Source: Letharia columbiana (Eukaryota; Ascomycota; Lecanoromycetes; Lecanorales; Parmeliaceae). Taken from it: a stretch of DNA of 64,000 bases. Below are positions 1 through 11,035 of the stretch, piece by piece. The translations under genes were made by a program, and so were the position numbers. Where the stretch lies: assembly GCF_014066305.1 (NCBI RefSeq), contig NW_023501040.1, forward strand, positions 1-64,000. Reading direction: 5' to 3'. Every line of letters starts with the position of its first letter. Within the stretch, counting starts at the first letter, position 1. The notes below the pieces were generated by a model. The model was not told the origin of the DNA and did no database searches. It was given only the letters and a program-made list of their open reading frames with translations.

Positions 1-1336
1 GACATGCGCCATTTTTCGAAGTGTGCAATTGTTACGGATTTAGTGTGCTTTAGGGGATTCTTGCTGTTCAGGCAGGGGTCCACGCTCTTTTGGCGCTTTT
101 GGCGCAACGGTTTGCGATAAGGCACGCTTTCCCGTGACACATGCATGCACGATAAGAGTGTACAGGAACAGTAGGCACTTCCAGTCTCACCCCACACCTG
201 CCTACCGCAGCAACGATCCGGAACGTCAGCCGACTCGGTTATACTTGCTCCCTTGGGTGGGGGTCACTTCCATGGTTAGAGAGAAGCAAGAGGTGAAGAA
301 GCTTCTTACTGGGCGGGAAATGGCGAGATCGTGGCTTTAGAGCTTGTTCATACCGTACCCAAGCTCTTGGATGTGGCTGAGTGTAGTCTAAGCATAGCAT
401 GATATGCACCACAGGCCACCTAGTCCGATTCAAACAAGAAGTTTCGTATTTTTAGCCTTAAGAACTTGGTGGTTTCAGCTGACACCGATCTCCCTGTTCG
501 GTGAAGAAAGTCAGATGTGTCCATGATCATAAATGAGGGCTATGTTATTCACTGACAAAAAGCTATGAGATGCTTCATGGACTTACTATTCGAAGATGCC
601 AGTATATCTGAAGTGCGAGCTTCGCTGTCTCAAAGGAGGTCACTTTATGCACCTTTATTCATTCGTGGTTGCTTACTTCGCCGCTATTAAACGAAGTAAA
701 CGCCGCTAGACTTCATACATATTCAACAAGCTAGTTCAGGTTACGACGGGCTAGCGTAGCTGATGGATGCTCAGAGCCTTTTGATTTCTCGGATTCATTC
801 AATGCCCGCTGTTGCATATTCTCGGCCTTCATCTTCTTGCCCTAATCAGCATGATAGCGCCTCAACCATTGAGTGTTAAGTATAGGTATATGTTCGAGGC
901 CTTATGCTTTCACCTTCATCTTCTTGTTTCCATTATCTTACCTTGATCTTGGAACGGTGTGAAAATGGGTCTCCAAAGAGGGCCAACGCCATCATTTCAT
1001 AACGTGATACTTTGGGTACGTTCTTCGACAACCACAGCGCCAAGGAGGACACCAGGGCGGAGTCACGTGCCAGCCAACAAATCTAGACGCGTCGATCAGC
1101 CGCGCTCCCGAATCCTGATGTGATCCCTGCAAGCCAGATCGCGTGGCAGATGATACGTCATTTTCACGCTAATTCTCCTCACGCGTCATGGTCACGATCT
1201 CTCCCTCTTCTTATCCACAACAACAACACACTCTCCCTCACCACTCAACATTTCGTGCGACTCGCCAGATTATCTACCATCAAGTTGACAAAACATCAGT
1301 ACTTTACCATCATCTTCAACAGTACCAACCGCAACC
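1..1336. other. Intergenic, no supported gene
   Basis: No reading frame here has convincing coding character. The last 150 bases before the gene at 1337 are rich in C, A and T with many CAA/CTC runs, as expected for a fungal promoter and 5' leader. No tRNA or repeat was recognised. Confidence 0.6.
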
Positions 1337-1834
1337 ATGACGGAGTGGACCAAGAAGAAGTACAATGAAGCCTACACCGAATACATGCCATGGATAGAAG
1401 ATAAGGTCCTTGGCTACTGGGGCGAGAACAAGACTAGCTACACCGCCAAAGGTAGGATTACCTTCTCTTCATCTCTCTTCTCCTCTCCCTCCTCACCCCC
1501 TCTTTCCCTCCTCTTTCCCTCCTTCCCCTCTCCACCCACCCCGCTAACCCCGCTAACCCCTCTTCTCCCAACAGAGAAGCTCAACACCGACGTCACCGGT
1601 GACAAGAACGTCCAAGCCATCCAAGGCGGCATCGCCGAAGGTGTCGGCGGCCAATTCTCAAGCGGTGGTCTGCTAGGTGGGGTCGGAGACATGACGAGCA
1701 AAGAGGGGGTCAACCGCGCCGAGAGGGGGGACCCGGGATTGGACCCGAAGGAGTTGGAGAAGTTGAATGCGCAGAAGAAGCAGAAGGGGTGGACGGAGAC
1801 GCTATCGATGGGGTATATGGGGGGGAGCAAGTAG
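1337..1834 (+). CDS. Small conserved-type hypothetical protein, two exons
   Basis: Exons are 1337-1451 and 1575-1834, giving 124 residues. The start MTEWTKKKYNEAYTEYMPW follows a good context (gcaaccATG). The intron (1452-1574, 123 nt) starts GTAGG, ends CCAACAG, is almost pure pyrimidine and holds two CTAAC branch-like motifs; because its length is divisible by three the frame also reads through, but the translation there is a Ser/Pro low-complexity run unlike the exons. The mature protein is soluble, with an aromatic N-terminus (YxPWIEDK..YWG), a central Gly-rich stretch (GGLLGGVGDMTSKEGVNRAERG) and a charged C-terminus. I recall similar small ascomycete proteins beginning with a tryptophan-rich segment and carrying GDM.SKEG.NRAER, but none with a known role. 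No signal peptide or membrane segment. Function unknown. Confidence 0.8.
   Translation: MTEWTKKKYNEAYTEYMPWIEDKVLGYWGENKTSYTAKGRITFSSSLFSSPSSPPLSLLFPSFPSPPTPLTPLTPLLPTEKLNTDVTGDKNVQAIQGGIAEGVGGQFSSGGLLGGVGDMTSKEGVNRAERGDPGLDPKELEKLNAQKKQKGWTETLSMGYMGGSK
1452..1574 (+). other. Pyrimidine-rich intron
   Basis: Between the donor GTAGG and the acceptor CCAACAG about 90% of the bases are C or T, including long CTCTTCTCC tracts and two tandem GCTAACCCC copies that could each act as branch point. It is more than twice as long as most other introns in this window. Confidence 0.7.
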
Positions 1835-2501
1835 GGCGGTGGTTGCGGGGCGATAGAGGTAGATGGACAGGTTGTTGTGGTAATTTGGATGAGATTGATC
1901 ACTCTTGCTTACGAGCTTGTGCGCGTTGGGCTTTTAGGACGACTGGTCGTTGTGGTGGACTAATGTTGGAATGCTTGTACGTCTGTTTGATTTCAGGGTC
2001 ATGAACAGGCATGCTCAGGATTATAGACATACTGTTGATGCTCTACCTGTTGAAGCATGAAGAGATATTCTGAGCGGCCATTTTCCTGTTGTTTCATTTG
2101 TGACTATTAGTTCTATCTGCGTCGTTTGGAATTGTCAAGGTTCTAGTCAGGATGTCCATACTCCCTTCCCAAAACCATATCCGGTACCGCAACATCGCGT
2201 CCAAAAGCTTTCGAAAGGTGACGAATTGCCAGTATGATACGCTCATGGCGATCCACATTTCAGACCAGATGTGGCAAATGGCCGCTCTAATATGGCAAAT
2301 CCACGGCTATAGATCGTGATCACATGTCATCCAAAGCTCAGCAAAGATAGAATTTGACAAGCGTCCATGAGCTCTCCCTGCACAACTATGCCCATCTCGT
2401 TTCCAATCGAGCGGGAAGACCATCTGACAAGAGTCACACTCCTCCAAAGCGCCATTTCTCTGATTGAGGAAGGCCCAAGAGAGAACTTCACTTTCGAACC
2501 G
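1835..2501. other. Intergenic, no supported gene
   Basis: Includes the presumed 3' end of the 1337 gene. A short open stretch on the plus strand from 2367 lies antisense to the better minus-strand candidate and is not called. Confidence 0.5.
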
Positions 2502-3075
2502 TCATTTGCGCCACCAGGCTATGGCGAAAAAAAGTCCGACAGCTACCAATACGGCTACGAAAAGTTTCCGCAAAATCGACATCGGATCGTAAGAGCTGTC
2601 CGATCGGGGGGAGGGGCGGTGCGTAGGTAAGATCGCGCGGGTCTCATGCCTCCGCGCTTCACGCCTTTGGGCAAGGTATCGGTCCACTTCCGCTGCTGCA
2701 CCCCTCGCGCGAGCGAGCCACGGCTTGCAGGGTCGAGGTGGCCGTCGGTGCTCGGACCAAGTATCTCGCGGGCTCTGAAATTCGGCGCGGTGGCACGGTC
2801 GGTCGGTTGATGGAGCCGTATTGGGCGAGGCTGTTTGCTTTCATGGACTCTAGAAGATCCCACCCGGGCGAATAGGTGGTGGATGGATGGAGGGGGCTTT
2901 GGGGCGCAACTGATGTTCCGCGTCCCAACGGGGCCTCTGAACCAATGTACTCGAGCAATTTTGCAAATGAGTCTGGCCTGAGTCTGAACCGTTCACCCGT
3001 CCTTTGCTCTCGGTAGTGGCGCTGCAGCAGCGCCCATTCGATCTGACGGGGGGACTCGGTGTTGACATAGCTCAT
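2502..3075 (-). pseudogene. Possible tail-anchored hypothetical protein, frame broken
   Basis: A minus-strand ATG at 3075 opens MSYVNTESPRQIEWALLQRH, followed by a charged, plausibly coding stretch (RFRLRPDSFAKLLEYIG). Near 2700 the coding character moves to another frame, which ends at 2502 with a single hydrophobic segment (LFVAVLVAVGLFFAIAWW) and a basic tail, the architecture of a tail-anchored membrane protein. I could not find a convincing intron that joins the two frames, so either a splice site was missed or a frameshift is present. A competing plus-strand frame (3004-3405) overlaps the 5' part. No family recognised. Treat as a weak candidate. Confidence 0.3.
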
Positions 3076-4102
3076 TTTACGAAGTTCGATATCCTGGTCA
3101 AGAAAAAGCAGGATGCCGTTGTCAGGGTGGACAGGAGATGGGTGTATTGGAAGGTGAGAGGCACGGATACGCGGTATGGAAGAGTGTTCGTTAAGACTCT
3201 TGCCACCGAAAGAGGTGAGCTATCACAATTAGTATGCACTGAGAACATAGTGCTTCCAACTGAATCATTGGAGACTTACAATGAGCACAACAGCCTTTCT
3301 TTCGCGCTGGTCAGTGGAGAGAATCACGACAGGATGGTCAGAGCAGCCATCGGGGATTTCAGAACCCGAAAGCGAACAGGGCTCGTCATCTCGCCGTTTT
3401 GGTAAATAGGAGAGTTGGCCAGGGATAAAGACTTCTGCTTCAACGTTAATTGCAGTAGGCATTGGCAAGGCTTCGGGCTCTCGATAACAGTTGGCGCAGA
3501 GTTAAATGGGATTGAAGTAAAGAGCAGCATTTGTTATATAAGTAGATGAGATATTCGCTCGTTGAGAGTATGACTTGGCTATTTGAGAAACATGTTTTGG
3601 CATCCGAGCGCCCTGCCCCACCTGTGGCCGAGGCATCCTGCAGCAACCAATCATCGAGTGCACTCATGACGTCGCAGAGTGGCTCGTAAAAAGAAGCGCT
3701 CGCAGTACATCAGGGTTTGGAAGAAGACGTGGAGAAATCATCACCAAGACTTTCAATGAAGAAGCTTTACGCTATGTTTCCCAAGCGGCGCTTTGCACCT
3801 AGCTTTGTATTTTTGTCTTCTTGTCTACCTCAGTAGGGGTTTCGATACCTAATCACTCGACATTGATAGGTCTAATCTTGTAGCTGATTGGGGTGGATTG
3901 GTACTAGTACCTTGCATTTACTCTGTTTCGCACAGAGTACATGTTGGCAAATAAAAATGATACTGACTTAGAATCTCACGCTATCACACTTGCGTCGTCG
4001 ATTAATCGGTCTGTGTTCCTCAAAACCGTGACAATATCCGGGCCAGTGATTTTGATTTTCTTTTCTTCCAACGTCTAGAACTTTTATATAGATCTTCATA
4101 CT
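3076..4102. other. Gene-poor, no supported gene
   Basis: Short open stretches exist on both strands (for example plus 3100-3230, with a Lys/Arg/Trp-rich reading) but none extends into a recognisable domain. From about 3830 the sequence becomes AT-richer. I see no repeat with clear borders. Confidence 0.4.
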
Positions 4103-4627
4103 CTATCGATCTACCGAATACGTTTTTATGAATTGATATATGAATTTAGAGGTAGCTAGGTAAGATGGTTTCGCGATTAGCCAAATAGCCCAAGCTACTG
4201 AAACCTTATGAGGCCTTTTGTATCTTTGCGCCCGGGCCGTTTTCCGAGCCTCTTCTGTCACGCGCTTGACAGCACGCGCATTGGCGCAATCTTGCATCTC
4301 CATAATGTTGATAGAGTTGAGACCATATAAGGTACCTCTGATGGGCCAAGCCTTCTTCCAAGCCTCCGTGATGAGCAGCCAATCTGCCAGGCGGAGTTAT
4401 GGCCATAGAAATGTGAAGGGTTTTGGACTGACCCACCAGTCCCAAGACACTGTGAGACGTGGTCCCAACCTCAAAAGAAGCATGTGTTCGATGTCATAAT
4501 CATAGAAAGGTATGGTGTACAAGTCAGTTGCATCGGTCTTGCGCTTAAGGCCAAGACTCGTGACCTTCGCTTGCAAGGCAAGAATCTGCAGCCAGCCATT
4601 GGCTGCTAGGCTCCGAATCACTCCCAC
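4103..4627 (-). pseudogene. Relic of NLR/ankyrin-type protein C-terminal region (SWDWW family)
   Basis: Read on the minus strand from 4627, the first segment contains GWLQILALQ...GLKRKT and then LGPRLTVSWDWWVS before a stop at 4397. The reading resumes in another frame, ending in a basic helix (RVTEEARKTARAQRYKRPHK) typical of the extreme C-terminus of a family of large fungal ankyrin-associated hypothetical proteins that carry a conserved S-W-D-W motif. The same landmarks (KWLQILA, SVSWDW) occur in the relic at 7734-9760, so both derive from one gene family. Frame changes and stops show it is not functional; the N-terminal bulk is missing. The family assignment comes from remembered features of such proteins, not a search. 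Confidence 0.5.
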
Positions 4628-4974
4628 ACGAAAAGAGGGGTTTCCTTGGTACCTGGGCCTGCTTTTCGTAGCGGTGGCGGCCTACCCTGCTAGCCAGGTA
4701 AGCCTTATCAATGAAATGAACACCAAAGATATATTCGTCAAGAAAGCGATGCTATCCCTTTCCTGGGAGGGCCACGCTAGTAGGAGGGGATTAGTGTAAT
4801 TCCGGCCGTCTTGGCATCAAAACTGTAGTTAATCTAGGTCTAGAGAAGAAATCGAGCCCGCAAATACAAAACCCGAAACCGAAGTTCTGCCGCTTTTTTA
4901 TAAAATGACAATTATGTATAGCTTCAAAATATCTTCATGTAACAACTACATATTCAATACACTACTTAATGGTT

Positions 4975-5727
4975 CAGGTACTGGGTCCATTCCGGCATGC
5001 TCTTCTGCATCTTATATACGGCAACTTATTGGGCATTCCAAACCGCCAGCATAATTGAATGCAACACGCCACAGAGTCTGGACATCGCAATCTGTGCCAA
5101 CGGTGACATTACTACCGTTATAGTTACCGTGATCAATGTCGTGGCCGATTTTTATGTTCTCGCTTTGCCTATTGGAATAGTCGGACGACTTAATGTTAAA
5201 CGTACCAAGAAACTTGGCCTTATAGCCGTCTTCCTGTGCGGTCTTATGTATCCACCCCTGCTCATACTACTAGACCATTGGGGTCTTTGGCTAACCTCCT
5301 TCGAATAGCGCAAGTCTTGCAAACGTCGCAAAACTTATTTATGCGACTTTGCATCTCAATGACCAAGATTCCGCTGCATTAACGACTGAATTCGCGTGAG
5401 TCACCCTTCCTGGCTGTTCCATCCAAGGGTACTGACACCACAAGTATCGTCGAGATGAACCTTGGCACCATCGCGGCCTCTATGCCAGCACTGCCGCAAT
5501 TCTTTGCTAAAGCCCGGATTTTCCATGCCTCCACTTATAGCTTTTTGCATCGCTTACTCAACAGACGTGACCCGTCATCCCTCTCCTGGTTCGGTCAGTC
5601 ATCGAAAAATCTGGCTTCGGGGTACCCAGAAAGGCAGCGTGGTCCTGCTGTTCGAGGTGAGAACCAGACTGAACTACAAAGCTTGCCCGATGTACGAGCA
5701 TACAGTGATACACGAGGACCGACGTGA
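4975..5727 (+). pseudogene. 5'-truncated rhodopsin-like (SAT4 family) membrane protein
   Basis: Three exon pieces fit together: about 4975-5247, 5309-5395 and from 5445. Introns are 5248-5308 (GTATCC...GAATAG, with a CTAAC branch site) and 5396-5444 (GTGAGT...CACAAG, with CTGAC). The joined reading has the layout of the fungal rhodopsin-like domain: a helix before an ECNTP cysteine, a second conserved cysteine (AICANGD), a helix with VINVVADFYVLALPIGIVG, the basic KRTKKLGLIAVF segment, then VEMNLGTIAASMPALPQFF. Downstream of this the expected polar tail is present to a stop at 5727. The N-terminal two or three helices and a start codon are missing; upstream of a possible acceptor (TTCAG, 4974) the sequence is AT-rich without matching coding. 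Intact splice sites and absence of internal stops suggest recent truncation, or a 5' part I failed to recognise. Confidence 0.6.
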
Positions 5728-7733
5728 GTCATGATGACGTTGCCCTCGGCGGAGGACTTGCGCAGACAGAGAATTCGCGGGGGGTTTTGAACCTTACTGT
5801 CTGGTGTAAAAGAACAAGGTCTTGACCATTCGTGGCGATCCCTGAGAACGTTGTGTCAATGGACCTCGGGTTGGTTGACACCTTGAGCACTTAGAAACCC
5901 CAGGTGCTTTTCAATAAAGTTGCCTGAAGCAGATACCGTGGACCAAGTTCCATCTCTGAAATATTTCTCTATAATCACCTCACGAGCTTCTCGTGTCATT
6001 GTGCCACGTTCTTAATTGGAGTCCGCCGTATGGCGCCGTCTTTCTAGCGGACGAGGCTCGGGGTGTCGTTACACAAACACACTGGATACTCTTTGACCAA
6101 TAGAACAGGATTAGCAAGATTAGCTAGCAGTCACGAGACTCCATCTGACGTGCCCACTACATCGTCATGCTTATCCATCGTTCGCTATTTTTTTCCCTAC
6201 GGGCTTCGATGTTCTCAACTCCATAGCCATGCAGGGGCGGCAACAGCCAGTAAATTCCAGAGATATTCCCTAACTCATGCCTATCTCCCGCCACAATCTT
6301 CGTGCGAGAGTCAGCTTTGCGGCTTGAGCTTGGACTTGCAATAATATGAAGACGGCTCGCTACACAATTACTAGTGGCATTCGTCATGGAAAGGGGGGGA
6401 AGATCAATTTGAGATAGAAATAGAATCATGCTTGATACTTTTCGCATACGCTGCTCCGGCTGCTTCCATGCCGTGTCAAGGGTATCGGCGCTTTTTGATT
6501 CCTGGATACAGGTAGCCGGTATTATGAGGGCCATGCGTTTGGTGATGGGAGACACAGGAGCCGATATGAGGCAGTGGGCTGAAGGACTAAAAGGAGATGC
6601 TTGGGATTGGGGTGGGGAGTTGAGAGACTGTTGCTGCCGTGAAGGGGCAAGCGGGTTCTTCAAGGCTGAATTTCGAGATTTATGTGTCCGGAAAAATGGT
6701 GTAGATGTGATAAATCATGTTAGCTGGTGTCCATTCGGGAGCTTCAGAGGTAACTTGAATCGCACGTAGCCCGGAGTCATGTTCAGACGACTGGACGACA
6801 AAATTGTCCTCCACTGAGAGCCAGTTTCCAGAGGACATGTAAATCGATCTCGCTTCCGGAGACGCAGAAAGCTTCTCCAACGCCTCAGCATCGCACAAAT
6901 CCCAATCATACCCTCCCGACTGCATCCACAACGCCTTCAGCTCCAGAACCGGGTTATGCGGCTGCCGCTGTCTGGTCAAACTCATTCTGATCTGCTCAAC
7001 GATGCCCACATTTGCGGCATTGTGATCAGGCTCCACGACGGCCAGATTTGGACGGCTACCGTCAAAAGATGCAAACAATGGACCGCGTCCTTCGGACTTC
7101 CATTAAGGGCTGTCGATGACATTGATGAAGCCGCAAAGGTGCAGCTCGCGGCCGTGGCTCTCGGGTATCAACGCAACGGTGGGGAATTGGTCAACGAGGA
7201 AGCTGCGTTTCTGGCGGTGTTGGAGTTGCAGCTTCTGGTGCGCTATGCATGAATGTGGGGAGGGAAGAGGAGCGTAGATAGCGAAAGTAGCTTCGTAATC
7301 TGCAAGTTCCAACTCGCCTAGGAAAGTGGCTATGCCGATGAAATCGTCCTTAGTATTGGTGGTGGTGGAGTAGACCTACCACGAGAATCGCGGTAGCTTA
7401 GCACTGTCATCTCCTTTCCGTATGCCTTGAAAGGGACGACCTTGATGGTCGTGGGAAATTGTCGAGTGCCACTCCCGCTTTGGGCGTGGCCGTGTTTCAT
7501 CTCGGTCATAGGTCCGTGCAACTTGTTGAGTGCCTGGCATTTTCTACCAGACACAAAAGTATGACCTTTGGGTTAGAGCCGGGAATTAAAACCACTTGCG
7601 CTTGAAACACGTAAAACATCTAGTCCAAAATACTATACTTGATCCTGTCTCGTGGTTCATTATGTTGTGACGTCCAGGTTTGACACCCTCAGTAAGGACG
7701 CCTCAACGATTGATAAGCCGAATTTTGACGCTA
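5728..7733. other. Gene-poor stretch with unassigned minus-strand open segments
   Basis: The minus strand has coherent-looking segments at 7312-7103, 7078-6680 and 6663-6157 that follow each other in the same direction. They could be remains of one gene: the middle segment is mixed-composition and acidic (for example SGGYDWDLCDAEALEKLSAS). I could not join them with plausible introns, saw no motif I recognise, and cannot say whether they are coding. No repeats seen. Confidence 0.3.
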
Positions 7734-9760
7734 TTATATCGCGCGCATTTGTGTTGCTGGTAAATTCGCATATAATGGAAAGGAGCAGCAGTGTTTTTGA
7801 AAGCTCGAAGAAAGTCGCCAGTAACAGATCGCGTTAAGCCAATCGTGAAACTCGTTGCGAAACGGAGAAGGAAAAGCAAGATCGATCAACCAATCCCAAG
7901 ATACACTCAAAATCCGAACCAGGTCAAAGCGAAGCCAGCGTAGTATGTCATACAACATCGAAGATGAACAGGGGTAAGTAAGTTGCTTTTGTGCGGCATA
8001 TTCTATTTTCTTAACCCGGAGGTATACTAGGATATCGCACCTTTCGCTCGCTAGGATCTGCAGCCACTTTTCGCCCACCGTTCTGGCATCATATGGAGCC
8101 TTGGTATTCGCGAAGAGCTCGTCCAGGAGTGTTCTATTACTTGAGAGAGCCCGTGGATAGGTTTCTTGGTCATGGTCCGAATGAGCGACAGCTGTGGCCC
8201 ACAAGGGTGCATGGAGATTCAATCCGTGGCGTAGCAGTGTTCGAAGAAACGGCTCCCGTTCTGGCGAATTGGCCTAGCACGGATTTATCTTGTTATTCTT
8301 ATAATACTGGGCGTACTGCGACCACATGTACTTCGCGCCTTCCAGCGATCCTTCGTGGTAATCAAACACGGGGCAGAAAGCCAAGTCGTCATCATCTGCA
8401 AATTGTAGGAGCATTCTAAGGTGTAAATCTTTCGCTTCGTAGTTCCTGCGCTGTCACACCTCGATGTGTGGAACCCCACTACTCTGAATGGTTTGCTATT
8501 GACCGATATAGCGAGTTCACATTCGGATCTGAAAGGCTACTTACATATTGGGCCATAAGATGGTGGGCTCAGATTCTCGGCCTTATTGAAGCAGCCAAGA
8601 GCACAAATCGGGCCTGTGCACCCCGCGGCGACCTACGTAGGAGTAGCTCCCATTTGACCCGGTAGTATGAAGCATGTTATAGTCTGACATGAAAGAGGGT
8701 GAATTCATATTGATCTACTGGGAACGGCGATAGTTGTCCATTGGTGAATGCGGTTTGTAGTCTTTGAATGACGCCGTTTCTACACATGTCCTCTGCTTGT
8801 AATAGAACTAGCGATAAAGAGCTCATCACAGGATATGTTCTTATGGACCTTGAGACTCGGCCGAAAGAATCTGGCGCCCGTAGCTTCAAAGCGTCTTTCA
8901 GGAAAGATGGTCTGATAGAAGAGATACTATCCTCATATACAGGGGAACTCCGACGATCCTAAGAATTGCCAGTGATTTTTGACTTAGCGTCAACAATGAT
9001 ATTGCACAAAATAGCTTGTTATCATACTTCACTCTTTTTGTGTTTGACTGTGAAAGAACTAGCTCCTTTGAATTCCACCAGAGGCGGATGTGATGCCGCT
9101 GGGGTACCACAGTCTTTCGAATGGTAGACTGTAGATTCCTTGTTTGACCCAAAACATCAACGTGGGACTTGATGTCCTGCTCCAATTCTGTGACCGGCAA
9201 CTATGCTGTGCAAGCAGCAGAATCCTTTGTGAGACTGGCGCAAGTGGTTTGGACTTGATGTACACTCATGACTTTTAGTACTCTTCACCTACGTAAGCTT
9301 CTGGATACTTACTCAAGATTGTTTGAATTGATCATGGGAGCGGTCAGCAAATCCCACGTAGACTCTCTGAGCTGAATCTGGAATTTCCGAATCTGATCCT
9401 TCTCCGTCAAAAGTTTCATGGCCGCCAATCTCCTTTGCATGAGGCTTTGGTAGTTCAAGGAGATTGTGAACACGTCCACTAACTTTGCAAGCACTCCAAA
9501 TCTGCTTTCGCAGACTTTCATTGCGCTGCTGATGCGCTGCGAATTGGGTAAAAGTGCACAAGAAGTCTGTTGATGAACGAAGGCCTGGACTTCTGCCATG
9601 TTTTGCTGTACCTGGTCGAGAGTCAGCAATCTCAAGTAATTCTCTTCGTGCATCGTGAAGGCTGCGTACGAACTTGCTGATATCGTAGGCAGTTGCTATG
9701 AGCTGAACCACTGCAGAAGCGCCAGATACGCCATCCCTAGCGCTATCGTGAAAGTACTCA
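7734..9760 (-). pseudogene. Degenerate NLR-like protein: Helo-like N-terminus, ankyrin-type middle, SWDW C-terminus
   Basis: Read from about 9760 downward, the first segment (SGASAVVQLIATAYDISKF, then VRSLHDARRELLEIA) followed in the next frame by DQVQQNMAEVQAFVHQQ, MKVCESRFGVLAKLVDVF and RRLAAMKLLTEKDQIRKFQI resembles the fungal Helo-like/azaphilone-type N-terminal domain used by STAND and ankyrin proteins. The shift between these frames near 9625 is a frameshift inside the domain. A GTAAGT donor follows at about 9315. Further on come a segment like those preceding ankyrin repeats (GVIQRLQTAFTNGQLSPFPV, near 8710-8770), an acidic segment at about 8290-8400, and a C-terminal piece with LLDELFANTKAP, KWLQILASERCDILVYL, KQLTYPCSS and ILSVSWDWLI ending at 7734. 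Several frame changes and stops separate the pieces and no start codon is visible, so I call a single decayed gene. Order and direction are consistent throughout. Confidence 0.55.
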
Positions 9761-11035
9761 GACTACAGTTGGTAGTCCTGTCTGTCTTTGGAAGGGAGAT
9801 CGATGTTTGAGAGACCGTGGAGGGGATAACGCTGCGCTAAGGCATTTAATCTTGAAATTACCAGCAGAGCGGCTCTTTTGCCGGTACGAAATTCTGGACT
9901 CAACAACAAACAGATGAGCGATAGACAATTGCATTCTGATTCGGCAAACCAGTGTCGTGGGATCTACCCATGCAGCGGCATCCACTCATCATCGCAAACG
10001 AATCCGAACTTGCAGAAACACTGGCTCTTTCAGGAGAAGTGACCATAATTTGTACTGTGGGCATCTTCGAGGGCAGAAAGCACACAGCCTGCCAGGCCAC
10101 GTTACCGAAAGCATAACGGATTACGCCAGCGCGAGAGCCTGGTACGTCATGGAACGGCAGACTTGATGCACATGATTTATGAAGGAGAGGGGAACTCAAG
10201 GCTGAAAGTAATTGACGATGCTCTCCCGACTAACGAAGAACGGAGTGGTACTGCGTATAAGGTCGAAAGAAACCAGAAATTTGATTTGCCTTTTCAAGAC
10301 AACTCGTCCACCAATATGAGGATGCCGAGAGAAGGCAAGCGGAGATCCAAATCAGAACACTGAAGTCTAAGGTCATGTATCATCGGATCCATCCCGACGA
10401 GATGCTCATGGATTGATTTGGTCAGCCGAAGTGTGGTGCTGCCCAAATAAATCCTGCTCTGACAACAGGATGAACTGAGCCCAGCGCCAAATTACCCAGT
10501 CAGATCTATTCCCTGGCTGCACTTTCCTTTCAGCACCTCCTGGGATTCATTAGTTGCTGTAAAGTATTAGGTTCCAGCTCAGCTCACATGAAGGTCAGGC
10601 TGGAATCCCGCTCTGATTGAGAGGAATAAGCTACGAGAGAATGACGACTTTGGGTATCATGGGAGATTGAAGCAAGAGTCATGTATAGATGGTGAAAGCC
10701 CCAGTGATAATCATACAGTTCAGGCGCGGTCCCCAAAAAAGGGTGACAATCATCACAAGGTTTCCCTAGATATTGTCATATGTGTTACCTGCAAGGAAAC
10801 GTTTTCTATGCACTTATACCTTTTGACTCAAATATCCTATGACATGTAGAGCGCAATCTGTCTTGGTCGACATCCCAAAAATATGCGCAAATGAAAGGTC
10901 ACATGTGAGATGATAGGGCTGCTAGCGCCGATCTGGGGACAGACTTGGCGCCCAGTCTCGTACCAATTGGTGCCCGCCTTTTACTTCTCTCGACGCTTTG
11001 ACTTTCGAAGCAAATCACTTCGGCTCGACATCCAG
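9761..11035. other. Intergenic and 5' leader of glutamine synthetase-like gene
   Basis: Short frames on both strands (10163-10363 plus, 9900-10199 minus) lack coding character. An in-frame ATG at 10910 lies 42 codons upstream of the preferred start at 11036 without an intervening stop; the intervening reading is Arg- and hydrophobic-rich and could be an N-terminal extension. Confidence 0.4.
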
